Assembly: GCF_003390935.1 (NCBI RefSeq)
Contig: NZ_QNQZ01000012.1
Location: forward strand, 62,001 to 126,000
DNA from: Lewinella sp. IMCC34191
GTDB taxonomy: Bacteria; Bacteroidota; Bacteroidia; Chitinophagales; Saprospiraceae
Reading direction: 5' to 3'
DNA length: 64,000 bases
Numbering within the stretch: the stretch's first letter is position 1; every line of letters starts with the position of its first letter. Both the position numbers and the translations under genes were made by a program. A model generated the notes under the pieces. It did not search any database. It had not been told where the DNA came from and saw only the letters and a list, made by a program, of their open reading frames with translations. This document shows positions 18,864 to 26,534 of the stretch, piece after piece.

Positions 18864-19190
18864 CTACTTATACCACCAATTCCCGTTCACTACCGTCCGG
18901 AAGACTTCCTTTTTCCATCGTGGCCGAATTCGCAGCAGGGCAAGCAAGTACGGAATCAGGGCCACCAGCTCGAGGCGAATCCGAATCGTACTGCCCCGCG
19001 TCTCCGGGAACAGCGGAAACACGAACATCACCACGCAGCATATCAGGATACCGAGGATCGCATCCGCCAGGCCCAGATCGACCGCCCAGCGCTTCTGGGA
19101 CCATAGCCCGAAGGCAGGAAGCGGGTATTAAATGCATCGGAAACCAGCATGTACTCCTGTAAAACGAAGGCCCGCGGACCCGGTGTCCGA
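18864..19190 (-). pseudogene. Decayed small integral membrane protein gene
   Basis: Read on the minus strand, a frame ending at 18864 encodes a membrane-protein-like stretch with GLWSQKRWAVDLGLADAILG, then a hydrophobic helix and a second one after a charged loop. It has no start: a TAA interrupts it near 19115. The neighbouring frame supplies the missing upstream part (FVLQEYMLVSDAFNTRFLP), which joins smoothly to AFGLWSQ. A third frame farther upstream holds MKVINSDTGSAGLRF. Two frameshifts in one ancestral gene explain this best. I do not know the family name. Confidence 0.45.
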
Positions 19191-19348
19191 ATTAATCACC
19201 TTCATGCCCCATCGCGAAGACGCTACATGATATGCCAGTACGATAAATTAGGCGCCAGGGCATACCGGGAATCCGTGAGAATCCGCGCCCTAGCGAAGCG
19301 ATCTGTTTTAATCTGTGTGCTAAAAATCTTCAGTCCCGTAGCGGCGGC

Positions 19349-21949
19349 TTACTTACCTACCGCCACCCGGATTACCGAAAAGGAATAAGCCGGCATCTCA
19401 TAAGTCATTTCGCCGCCCAGCTCGATCTCGCTCGTAGTCGGGGTGGCGTCGCGGTCGGTGGGTTCGCCCTGGAGGACGTGGAGGGTGGCGGTTCCCTGCA
19501 ATTCCAGGTCGGCGGGGTCGAGCGTTGCGCTGACGACCACCGGTAGGAGGTTGGCCAGGCGGATGATTACGTCGCCGGTGGCATCGTCGCGGACTACGGA
19601 GACGCCTACGCGCTCTCGTACGTCGTCGTTACCGTCAGAGAGCGTCACCTGGCTGGGGATATACTCGTCGCCCGCGTTTTGACCGTATAGCTGCTGGACG
19701 TAGTAGTCTACGGTCTTCTTCACCTCGGTATTGTTGAAGTAGATGAGATCGGGGTTCCAGTTGGTGTTGCCTTCCTTGGCCAGCAAGGGGGCGAAGGAGG
19801 TCATTTCCACCACGTCGGCGTTGCGCTCCACGGCGGTCAGGTAGAGGGCCTCGGTCAGGGCGGTCTCCACGTTCATGGGCCGGCCGGGAAGGTGGGCGGC
19901 GTACTCGCCGAGGTATACCTTCGGACCGTTGCGGTCGTACTTATCGTAGAAGTCCTGGTTGTTGACCATCCAGCCCGGCGGCACGTAGTAGTGCTCGTCG
20001 ACCATCGGGATGTCCAGTTCGCGGGCCAGTTCCCAGCCCTCCTCGTAGTCGGTACCCATGTAGAAGGGGCCGGTGGTGCCGATGACGGTGATCTCGGGGT
20101 AGCGTTCGCCGATGGCCTCGTAGATCATGCGGAAGCGCTCCTCGAAGACGTCGGTGATGAGGTCCTCGTTGCCCACGCCCAGATATTGGAGGTTGAAGGG
20201 TTCGGGGTGGCCGGCTTCGGCTCGCTTTTTACCCCATTCGCTGTCCGCGGGACCGTTGGCGTATTCGATCAGGTTAAGGATGCTCTGGGTATAGGCATTC
20301 ATATCCTCCATCGGGATACCGCACTGCTGGCCGTGGCCACCCACCGCGGAGTTCTGGCAGGGTACGCCGGCCGGTACGACCGGGATCGGCACCGCGTCGA
20401 TATCCTCACAGAACTGGAAGTATTCGAAGTAGCCCAGCCCCGCCGATTGGTGGTAGTTCCAGATGTTGCGCTGGGGTACGCGGGCCTCGAGGGGGCCGAT
20501 GGTGTTTTCCCAGCGGTACATATTACCGAGTCCGTCGCCGTGGGCCACGCAACCGCCGGGGAAGCGGACGAATTTCGGCTTCAGGTCGGCAATCGTCTGT
20601 GCCAGATCCTTGCGCAGGCCGTTCTTCCGCCCCATGAAGGTTTCTTGGGGAAAGAGGGAGATCATGTCCAGGTCGTAAGCCCCGGATTTATCAAAACTTA
20701 GCTCCAGGGACGCACTGTCTATCCTGCGCTCCGCCGCAAAAGTGGTTGTCAGTTTCGTCCAGTTCCGTCCGATCCCGCGTACGCGCTTTTCGGCTATCAC
20801 GGAGCCGTCGGGAGCTACCAGGCGGGCGGTGATGTTGCCCCGGCCGGAGGGGCGGCGCGCGTAGAAGGACAGATCGTACTTCTCCCCGGCACGCAGCGGA
20901 ATACCGTCCCAACCTACGTTCCGCAGGGTAGCGCCGTTGCCGGTTACGGCCACCCGGGCGTAGTGCGGGTTGTTTTCGTGAATGGGGGCATCGGTCAGAA
21001 TTTTCCACTGCGCATCTCCCGCCAGGGACCAGGCGGTTTGGGCGTTCCATTCGGGGTCGTTGTACTTTTTATCCGCTGGCTCGTACTCAAAGTCACGGTT
21101 CTGGATCAGCTCGGCGTAGAGCCCGCCGTCGGCCGCGTAGCTGATGTCTTCGAAGAAGATGCCGATCAGCTTGTCGCTGATCGCTTTGCTCCGGTCCGGT
21201 TGCAGGGTGATCTCCGCGGTGAGGGGTTCCAGGCCGGCGAAGCGCACCGGGTCTTCGGCCATCGTTTCGGCCCGCTCGGCGTTGTGGTGCTGCATCCACT
21301 CGTAGTGCTTGATGAGGTCGTCGACGGTCTCCCAGGCGACGCGGTGGACGTTGCCGAAACGATCGGTGCCCGCTACGTCCACCATCTCCCGGTCGTTGCG
21401 GCGGGCGTTTTCCGCGGCGGGTTCGGTGGTGGAGAAGTCACTCCAGTTATCCGTTCGCGCCTGGTACACCCCTTCGGTGCCGGCCCCGTCGCTGCGCCAG
21501 GATACTAGGAAGGCCTGGCCGCTCAGGTGAACCTCCGGAGCAGTGACCGTTCCGGGCGCCTCCATTACGAAGGGGTAGGCCTGCCGGTCCCATTCGTAGA
21601 GATTGTCGGAGGCCGCGTGGGCGAACTGCTGTATGGTGTCGTTCAGGCTCCAGACGCAGTGCCACCGCCCATCATCCGCGCGCGACAGGTAGGGGTCGAA
21701 CATGCGTTTCTGCGCCCCCCAGGCCCCGAAGTCGGAATTAAGGAAGGAAAAGCGATCGTCGATCGGGTACCAGTTGTCGTGGTCGACGCTCCAGGCGAAG
21801 TGCAGGCCGCCGCGACCGTCTTCGGCCGAATAGCCGATGAGGTAAACGGAATCCGGCTGAACGAAGGTGTCAGCCCGCAGGCCGGAGGCCAGACAGCATC
21901 CGAACAGGCAAAGGATTAACGGCAGGAGGGTGTGAAAACGTAGAAGCAT
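19349..21949 (-). CDS. GH51-like alpha-L-arabinofuranosidase with N-terminal GH43-like propeller fragment
   Basis: Releases terminal alpha-L-arabinofuranose from arabinan or arabinoxylan. ATG at 21949 gives 866 residues with a signal peptide (LLPLILCLFGCCLASGLRA). Residues about 30-230 look like a partial five-bladed propeller (MFDPYLSRADDGRWHCVWSL). A CBM4-like sandwich lies within about 250-470, and the GH51 barrel follows with FVRFPGGCVAHG, acid/base Glu595 (LGVGNEDL) and nucleophile Glu682 (VYLGEYAAH). The C-terminal beta domain ends in MPAYSFSVIRV. Its promoter carries a separate palindrome, so it is probably controlled apart from the mannan regulon. Confidence 0.9.
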   Translation of the reverse strand: MLLRFHTLLPLILCLFGCCLASGLRADTFVQPDSVYLIGYSAEDGRGGLHFAWSVDHDNWYPIDDRFSFLNSDFGAWGAQKRMFDPYLSRADDGRWHCVWSLNDTIQQFAHAASDNLYEWDRQAYPFVMEAPGTVTAPEVHLSGQAFLVSWRSDGAGTEGVYQARTDNWSDFSTTEPAAENARRNDREMVDVAGTDRFGNVHRVAWETVDDLIKHYEWMQHHNAERAETMAEDPVRFAGLEPLTAEITLQPDRSKAISDKLIGIFFEDISYAADGGLYAELIQNRDFEYEPADKKYNDPEWNAQTAWSLAGDAQWKILTDAPIHENNPHYARVAVTGNGATLRNVGWDGIPLRAGEKYDLSFYARRPSGRGNITARLVAPDGSVIAEKRVRGIGRNWTKLTTTFAAERRIDSASLELSFDKSGAYDLDMISLFPQETFMGRKNGLRKDLAQTIADLKPKFVRFPGGCVAHGDGLGNMYRWENTIGPLEARVPQRNIWNYHQSAGLGYFEYFQFCEDIDAVPIPVVPAGVPCQNSAVGGHGQQCGIPMEDMNAYTQSILNLIEYANGPADSEWGKKRAEAGHPEPFNLQYLGVGNEDLITDVFEERFRMIYEAIGERYPEITVIGTTGPFYMGTDYEEGWELARELDIPMVDEHYYVPPGWMVNNQDFYDKYDRNGPKVYLGEYAAHLPGRPMNVETALTEALYLTAVERNADVVEMTSFAPLLAKEGNTNWNPDLIYFNNTEVKKTVDYYVQQLYGQNAGDEYIPSQVTLSDGNDDVRERVGVSVVRDDATGDVIIRLANLLPVVVSATLDPADLELQGTATLHVLQGEPTDRDATPTTSEIELGGEMTYEMPAYSFSVIRVAVGK

Positions 21950-21982
21950 GTGAATCGACTTTAACGGCAACAATGATACGAA

Positions 21983-22003
21983 TAATTGTCAATTAGACAA
22001 TTA
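21983..22003 (-). promoter_or_regulatory. Candidate operator in the GH51 promoter
   Basis: TAATTGTC and GACAATTA form perfect 8-bp arms around a 5-bp AT spacer. On the minus strand the palindrome lies between a TTG and a TATCATTG about 19 bp apart, the -33/-7 spacing of Bacteroidota. The binding protein is unknown. Confidence 0.45.
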
Positions 22004-22021
22004 AAAGAGAGCCTTTGTTTT

Positions 22022-22038
22022 GCGGCGGAGCGCAGGTA
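22022..22038 (-). repeat. GCG-rich dispersed motif, copy a
   Basis: GCGGCGGAGCGCAGGTA on the + strand, 73 bp upstream of the GH51 start. Read towards that gene it is TACCTGCGCTCCGCCGC. It is one copy of a family found upstream of several unrelated genes in this window. Confidence 0.6.
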
Positions 22039-22043
22039 TGAAG

Positions 22044-22418
22044 TTAGCTCATTCCATTATCGTGTTCCATTTCATCCGGTACACCCTGAATGGCATCCCA
22101 GTGCTCGACGATCTTTCCTTGCTCATCAAAGCGGAAGAAATCCATGGTCACGTAGCGATCGTTTGCCGGCCAGACCTGCAGGGTGTGCAGCGCGACCAGG
22201 TCCCCCTCCTCCACCGCCCGCAGGAAGTTGATGGACTTTACCGGGTACTCCCGCTGCATCCGTTCGAAGTAGGCGATGAAGCCTTCCTTTCCGTCCGCGA
22301 CAGCGGGGTTATGCTGAATGTAGCGGTCCCCTACATAACGGTCGACGGCCGAGCGGGGGTCCCCCTCAAAGGCGGTGCGGTAGAAGGCGATGGCGCGTTG
22401 CTTGAGGCTATCTTCCAT
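22044..22418 (-). CDS. SnoaL-like/NTF2-fold protein
   Basis: Small cone-shaped alpha+beta protein of the SnoaL polyketide-cyclase-like superfamily. ATG at 22418 (MEDSLKQRAIAFYRTAFEGD) gives 124 residues; the upstream extension of the frame overlaps the gene remnant before it. Family features are YIQHNPAVADGKEGFIAYF and the closing FFRFDEQGKIVEHWDAIQ. Most such proteins are of unknown function, acting on small molecules or as steroid-isomerase relatives. No neighbour suggests a pathway. Confidence 0.8.
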   Translation of the reverse strand: MEDSLKQRAIAFYRTAFEGDPRSAVDRYVGDRYIQHNPAVADGKEGFIAYFERMQREYPVKSINFLRAVEEGDLVALHTLQVWPANDRYVTMDFFRFDEQGKIVEHWDAIQGVPDEMEHDNGMS

Positions 22419-22434
22419 GCCGATAAGGTAGCGG

Positions 22435-22671
22435 TCATTTTCCGGTATAGCCGGCCTTTTCCACTTCCGTGATGGCATCGACCCGGGTAAGGTATTGATC
22501 CAGGAAACCGCTGTCGGCCAGGCTATCCATCCGGTCGAAAGCCAGCCAGAAGCGATCGACGTCGGTGGTGACGAATTGCGCGTCGAGCGGATTGTCGGAG
22601 AAATTGTCCTGGTTACGAACCGTGGATGCGAGGGTGGTGAGCCCTATTACGAAGAGGGAAAGGCTTCGCAT
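22435..22671 (-). pseudogene. Truncated N-terminus of an exported protein
   Basis: A 78-codon frame begins with a signal-like peptide (MRSLSLFVIGLTTLAST) and continues with QFVTTDVDRFWLAFDRMD, a pattern typical of the N-terminus of exported Bacteroidota proteins with a DUF2268-like putative Zn-protease domain. The frame stops after GYTGK, 17 bp before the SnoaL start, and the expected metal-binding HExxH region is absent. I read it as a deletion remnant; a genuine small exported protein is the alternative. Confidence 0.4.
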
Positions 22672-22902
22672 ACGGTCAGTGTTGGTTCTTCCAATTTAGG
22701 GCTTTGCCGGGAAAAAGCGCGGGCCGGCACCCTGAGCCCGTTCCGATCGAGCGTACGGGTGATCGGAACTACACGGCGAAGGCGCCAACCCGCGGATAAC
22801 TACAAATGTCAAGTCTTTGAGGAAGCCGTTTTCCGGATAGACGAACCGAGAACCGCGTGCGTTGGTGGAACGCCAAGATTTTTATCAATTGGGCTGCGCC
22901 CC

Positions 22903-23364
22903 TCAGCTGGGAAAGGCCGTGAGAAAGATCACTAGCGAAAGACTGAGCGCCAGTAGGAGGGCCAGGAACAGCAGCCGCCAGGTGATATCCCAGCGGCCGA
23001 TCACGGGTAGACTCTCCGTAAGCAGGTCGAATTCGTGCAGTTTGCCGAAGGCATTCGGGTCGGCCAGGCCATCCGCCAGTATCCCCTCCGCGGCCAGTAT
23101 TTCCACGGCCTGCGGATAATCACTTTCCACTACTTCGATAATGGCCCCGCGGCTACCCCCCAGGAGGTAGCTACCTACGTGAAGACTGTACTCGAAGAGA
23201 ACGCGGTAGCGAATGCGCTCCCGGTCGAGGGACAGCTTAAGCAAGCTCAGGGTCTGTAACTGCAGGACCTCGGTGAGGCGGACGTAACGCAAGCGGGGGG
23301 AAGTGATGAAGGAAGATGCCAAATTACACCCGGTAACAGCTAGCGGATGTCTATCGGGCGTCAT
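22903..23364 (-). CDS. DUF2007-like protein with C-terminal membrane helix
   Basis: 153 residues. The central part (LLKLSLDRERIRYRVLFEY, then GAIIEVVESDYPQAVEILA) has the alpha-beta pattern of DUF2007, a small domain related to PII/ACT-like ligand-binding folds. The last 25 residues form one transmembrane helix (LLFLALLLALSLSLVIFLTA), so it is a tail-anchored inner-membrane protein. The ATG at 23364 is the only in-frame ATG near the domain, though about 25 residues before it look unstructured. Function unknown. Confidence 0.6.
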   Translation of the reverse strand: MTPDRHPLAVTGCNLASSFITSPRLRYVRLTEVLQLQTLSLLKLSLDRERIRYRVLFEYSLHVGSYLLGGSRGAIIEVVESDYPQAVEILAAEGILADGLADPNAFGKLHEFDLLTESLPVIGRWDITWRLLFLALLLALSLSLVIFLTAFPS

Positions 23365-23453
23365 ACCCGCCGGCCACCCACCGATAACCTACACCTTCAC
23401 TCGGTATTGAAGGATCATCTGACGCGGTTGCAAGTGGCGGCCGCGTACAGATT

Positions 23454-24884
23454 TTAGTTTGCGTCCGTCGCTGCCGGTACGCCGAGTCGCTGCAGCAGTT
23501 CGACCAGTCGATCGATATCCGCGCGCGTGGTCGCGTAGTTGGTGATACCCGCCCGCAGGTGATCCGTTCCCTTGATCGGATAGACCGATAGCCAGGCCTC
23601 TCCGGAATCCACCACCCGCTGGCATACCGTCCGCGCGTAGTTGCCCGGATCATCCACCCCGGGCCAGGTAAAGCAGACGACCGGTAGCGGCGTGTCATTC
23701 ACGATTTGCCAACCCCGCTCGGCGAGGCGGTCACGTAAGTAATGGCCTATTTCCACGTGGTGACGGATGGTATCGGCGTAGCCTTCCCAGCCAAAGACCA
23801 GCAGCGACAGGTACATCCGTAACCCCAGGAAGCGGCGCGACCACTGGATCGTATGGGTATACGGATCGACGATGGAGAGTTCCTTGCCCTCCCGGGGCAT
23901 GTATTCCGCCGGGGTATTGAAGGTCTTGTTCAGCATATCCGGGTGGCGGGTAAGCAGCATGCCGGTGCCCATGGGAACGGAAAGCCACTTGTGGATGTCG
24001 GTGGTGATCGAGTCGGCCAGTTCGATGCCCGCCAGCCACGGACGGTATTCTTCGTTCAGGATGGCAGCCCCACCGAAGGCCGCATCGACGTGAAACCAGC
24101 AGCTGTATTTCTGGCACAGTTCCGCGATGGCGGGTAATTGATCGATGGCTGCGGTACCCGTAGTACCGGCGGTCGCGATGACGAGCACCGGCCGGTTGCC
24201 GGCCGTTGTATCCGCGAGCAAATGATCGCGTAAGGAATCGACGGACATCCGCTGCCCCTCGTCCGTCGGAATGGATACCACGGCGTTCAGGCCCAGCCCC
24301 GCCACCCGGGCCGCCTTGACCACCGAATGGTGCGCCTGATCGGAGCTGTAGATGACCGGCTCCCGGTCGAAGGCCCGGTAGCCCAGGTGGGCGTAATCCG
24401 GGTAGGCGTGATTCAGCGCGCAGAGCAGGCCGGTCAGGTTCGCTTCCGCCCCCCCGCTGGTGAAGGTCCCATCGACGGAATCGCGGTCGTAACCGAAACG
24501 GGCCCCGTACTCCCGTACCAGGTAGTTTTCCACTTCCGCCGCGTAGGGCGAATGACTCCAGGCGGCCAGCTGTGGGTTAAAGTAGGCCGCGATCAGGTCC
24601 GCCAGGATGGAGGGGAAGTTGGTCCGCGGGTTGTACAGGCCGTAGTACATCGGGTGGGGCACGTGTACCTGGTACTTCAGCAGGTTGTCTACCACGCTGT
24701 CGAGGGCTTCATCGGGCGGCAGGCCCGTGGTCAGGTCGGTACCGGCAAGGAGTTCCCGCAGCTTTTCCTTGTCGAGCTGTGGGGCTACGCGTAGATCGCG
24801 GGTATTGGCGTAGTATTCTTCCAGGCGGGGAAGGAGGTTCTCGAGGAGCTGCTTCCGTTGGTCGGCGGTTAGGTCGAAGTGCAT
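23454..24884 (-). CDS. PLP-dependent group II (aromatic-L-amino-acid type) decarboxylase
   Basis: Decarboxylates an L-amino acid using pyridoxal phosphate. The Schiff-base lysine is Lys299 in TDIHKWLSVPMGTG, preceded by the PLP-ring His (SSDQAHHSVVKAA), the TAGTTGTAAIDQ phosphate-binding region and WFHVDAAFGGAA with the pyridine-N Asp. The N-terminal HPMYYGLYNP swap segment is present. Length (476) is normal. Substrate choice (aromatic, aspartate or glutamate) cannot be set from these motifs; aromatic-type is the closest overall. Cytosolic, monocistronic. Confidence 0.88.
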   Translation of the reverse strand: MHFDLTADQRKQLLENLLPRLEEYYANTRDLRVAPQLDKEKLRELLAGTDLTTGLPPDEALDSVVDNLLKYQVHVPHPMYYGLYNPRTNFPSILADLIAAYFNPQLAAWSHSPYAAEVENYLVREYGARFGYDRDSVDGTFTSGGAEANLTGLLCALNHAYPDYAHLGYRAFDREPVIYSSDQAHHSVVKAARVAGLGLNAVVSIPTDEGQRMSVDSLRDHLLADTTAGNRPVLVIATAGTTGTAAIDQLPAIAELCQKYSCWFHVDAAFGGAAILNEEYRPWLAGIELADSITTDIHKWLSVPMGTGMLLTRHPDMLNKTFNTPAEYMPREGKELSIVDPYTHTIQWSRRFLGLRMYLSLLVFGWEGYADTIRHHVEIGHYLRDRLAERGWQIVNDTPLPVVCFTWPGVDDPGNYARTVCQRVVDSGEAWLSVYPIKGTDHLRAGITNYATTRADIDRLVELLQRLGVPAATDAN

Positions 24885-24975
24885 GGGTTGAATGTACGGA
24901 GGGTTGGGTGGAGACCATGAAATAGTAGCGTCGCCGATTCGCGAGTCGGACCGGAGGTCCCCCCCCGTGTTTTCC

Positions 24976-24994
24976 CACGAGCCGCAGGCGAGCT
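24976..24994 (+). repeat. GCCGCAGGCGAGC dispersed repeat
   Basis: CACGAGCCGCAGGCGAGCT. Further copies occur at 26321, 26402, 26478 (variant), 43954 (partial) and 44019, all intergenic and all in the same + orientation. Confidence 0.6.
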
Positions 24995-25011
24995 ACCCCT
25001 ACGCGGCAGCC

Positions 25012-25054
25012 AAATCGTAAATCGTAAATCGGCTATCGTAAATCGTAAATCCTA
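25012..25054 (-). repeat. Heptamer tandem repeat starting at the reductase stop codon
   Basis: On the minus strand the stop TAG of the reductase gene opens a run of six heptamers: TAGGATT, TACGATT, TACGATA, GCCGATT, TACGATT, TACGATT. Similar stop-associated heptamer or octamer runs follow lysS, the HAD gene and purQ. Confidence 0.75.
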
Positions 25055-26110
25055 AACCACCCCCTCCTCGACCAGCACCGCAAACGCATCCTCCATAGTC
25101 GTCTTCAGGGGGCGGAAGTCGATGCCCAACTCCTTCCGGATCTTCGAGTTGTCGACATTAAAGGCAATCCCGACATTATTCTTTACGAATCGACGCGACA
25201 GCGTCTTATTCACCAGGGGACCCACCAGCATGACCAGCCACTTTGGAAGGACACGGGTGGGAATGGGATAATCGGCTCCGTACCTGGGTTGCAGGGCTTC
25301 GGCCAACTCGGGGAAGGAAGTATTGTGAGCGCAGGTAATGTAGCGACCGTGGGCCTCGGGGGTGAAGCCCGCCAAGTAGTGAGCGTCGGCAACGTCACGC
25401 ACGTCGACCAGGCCGATGTTGACGCGGGGGACGCCGGCGCGCAGGGTGCCGTCGCCGAGTTGCTTGAGCAAGTTCAGGCTTTCGGAGGTGGTCCCGCCGG
25501 GATTGAGAGTGGGCCCCATGACGAGGCACGGGTTGATGGTGACCAGGTCCCAGCGATCCTGGGCATTGGAGATGTCCCAGGCGGTTTTTTCAGCCAGGGT
25601 TTTGGATAGGGAGTAAGGTTGATATTCCAGAGACGCCGTGGTATTCCAATCCGCTTCGGTGAGAACGCCGCCGGGGGCATTCTGGCAATCCGTGGCATCG
25701 GTATAGATGGCGGCGCAGCTGCTGGTGAGGACCACGCGCTTGACGCTATCCACTTTGTTGGCACTGTTCAGTACGTTCTTCGTGCCCTTCACGGCCGGCT
25801 CGATCAGTTCCTTTTCGGGGTGGTCGACGTTCGGATTGAAGGGGGAAGCGGTGTGGAAAACCAGTTCACAACCCTCCATGGCCTCCGTGTAGGAGCCTTC
25901 GTCCAGCAGGTCGGCGGAAAAGTACTTGATGGTTCCGGGGGTACCCTCGGCCAGCCGGTCCAGGTGGGCCACCTTGTCCTTGTTACCGGGCTGCCGTACG
26001 GGGGCGTGAATGGTAAAGCCCTCCAGGAGTAATTTCTTGACCAGCCAGCCGGCTACGTAGCCGGTCGCGCCGGTGATCATGATGGGTTTGCTGCGGTCGA
26101 TGGTTGTCAT
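25052..26110 (-). CDS. Extended SDR, dihydroflavonol-4-reductase/cinnamoyl-CoA reductase-like
   Basis: NAD(P)-dependent oxidoreductase. The Rossmann motif GATGYVAGWLVKKLL is at residues 14-28, followed by LVFHTASPFNPN, the catalytic Ser region VLTSSCAAIY and the YxxxK pair in YSLSKTLAEK. The C-terminal half fits flavonol-reductase-type substrate domains (GLVDVRDVADAHYLAG). Length 352 is usual. It acts in the cytosol on a carbonyl substrate that cannot be named from sequence. A stop-codon-initiated heptamer repeat follows it. Confidence 0.88.
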   Translation of the reverse strand: MTTIDRSKPIMITGATGYVAGWLVKKLLLEGFTIHAPVRQPGNKDKVAHLDRLAEGTPGTIKYFSADLLDEGSYTEAMEGCELVFHTASPFNPNVDHPEKELIEPAVKGTKNVLNSANKVDSVKRVVLTSSCAAIYTDATDCQNAPGGVLTEADWNTTASLEYQPYSLSKTLAEKTAWDISNAQDRWDLVTINPCLVMGPTLNPGGTTSESLNLLKQLGDGTLRAGVPRVNIGLVDVRDVADAHYLAGFTPEAHGRYITCAHNTSFPELAEALQPRYGADYPIPTRVLPKWLVMLVGPLVNKTLSRRFVKNNVGIAFNVDNSKIRKELGIDFRPLKTTMEDAFAVLVEEGVV

Positions 26111-26534
26111 ACCCTCACAACGCGGCGACTGGGTCCGGGTGCGGTGCGTTCCCGGTTACTGACTTGTACTCGGTTTCAGCGGGGGCAGGCCTGCCTCTGT
26201 CTGGGTGGAGGAGCTCCAGCTCCGCAGGTATGCTGGAAATTCCCAGCCTCTATAGGTGGCTGGGAAAATAAACCGGGTACTATTTGGGGTGGTCATAAGA
26301 AAGCTCACAAACCGTTACCGACGAGCCGCAGGCGAGCTGTCACACCAGCAAATTGGTGTATAATCCGTGCCGAAATCCGTGAAATCTGTGTTGAACTACC
26401 CCACGAGCCGCAGGCGAGCAACCCCGTGCGGCAGCCAATCAAAACTCCCCTATAAATATCCGCAAATCCACCCACCCACGCGCCGCAGGCGAGCTATCTC
26501 TACTCCCAGCGACCGCGAGCAAAGCTCGCCACCA
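26111..26534. other. Repeat-bearing intergenic region between reductase and second GH92
   Basis: No gene is supported in these 424 bp. It holds three GCCGCAGGCGAGC-type repeats (26321, 26402, 26478), a run of AATCCGTG/AATCTGTG words (26360-26392), a single half-unit of the palindrome found in the 29-kb array (GGAGCTCCAGCTCC, about 26210), a 12-bp palindrome GGCAGGCCTGCC near 26184 and a strong stem-loop at 26240-26266. Confidence 0.65.
26240..26266 (-). terminator. Stem-loop downstream of the second GH92 gene
   Basis: Arms TTCCCAGCC and GGCTGGGAA pair perfectly around a 9-nt loop. It lies about 270 bp after the GH92 stop and 130 bp before the reductase start on the same strand. There is no clean U-run, so terminator function is uncertain. 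Confidence 0.4.

Noticed and set aside
25012..25054. AAATCG words as LacI operator half-sites
   Set aside because: They are part of a heptamer tandem repeat after a stop codon and show no palindromic pairing.
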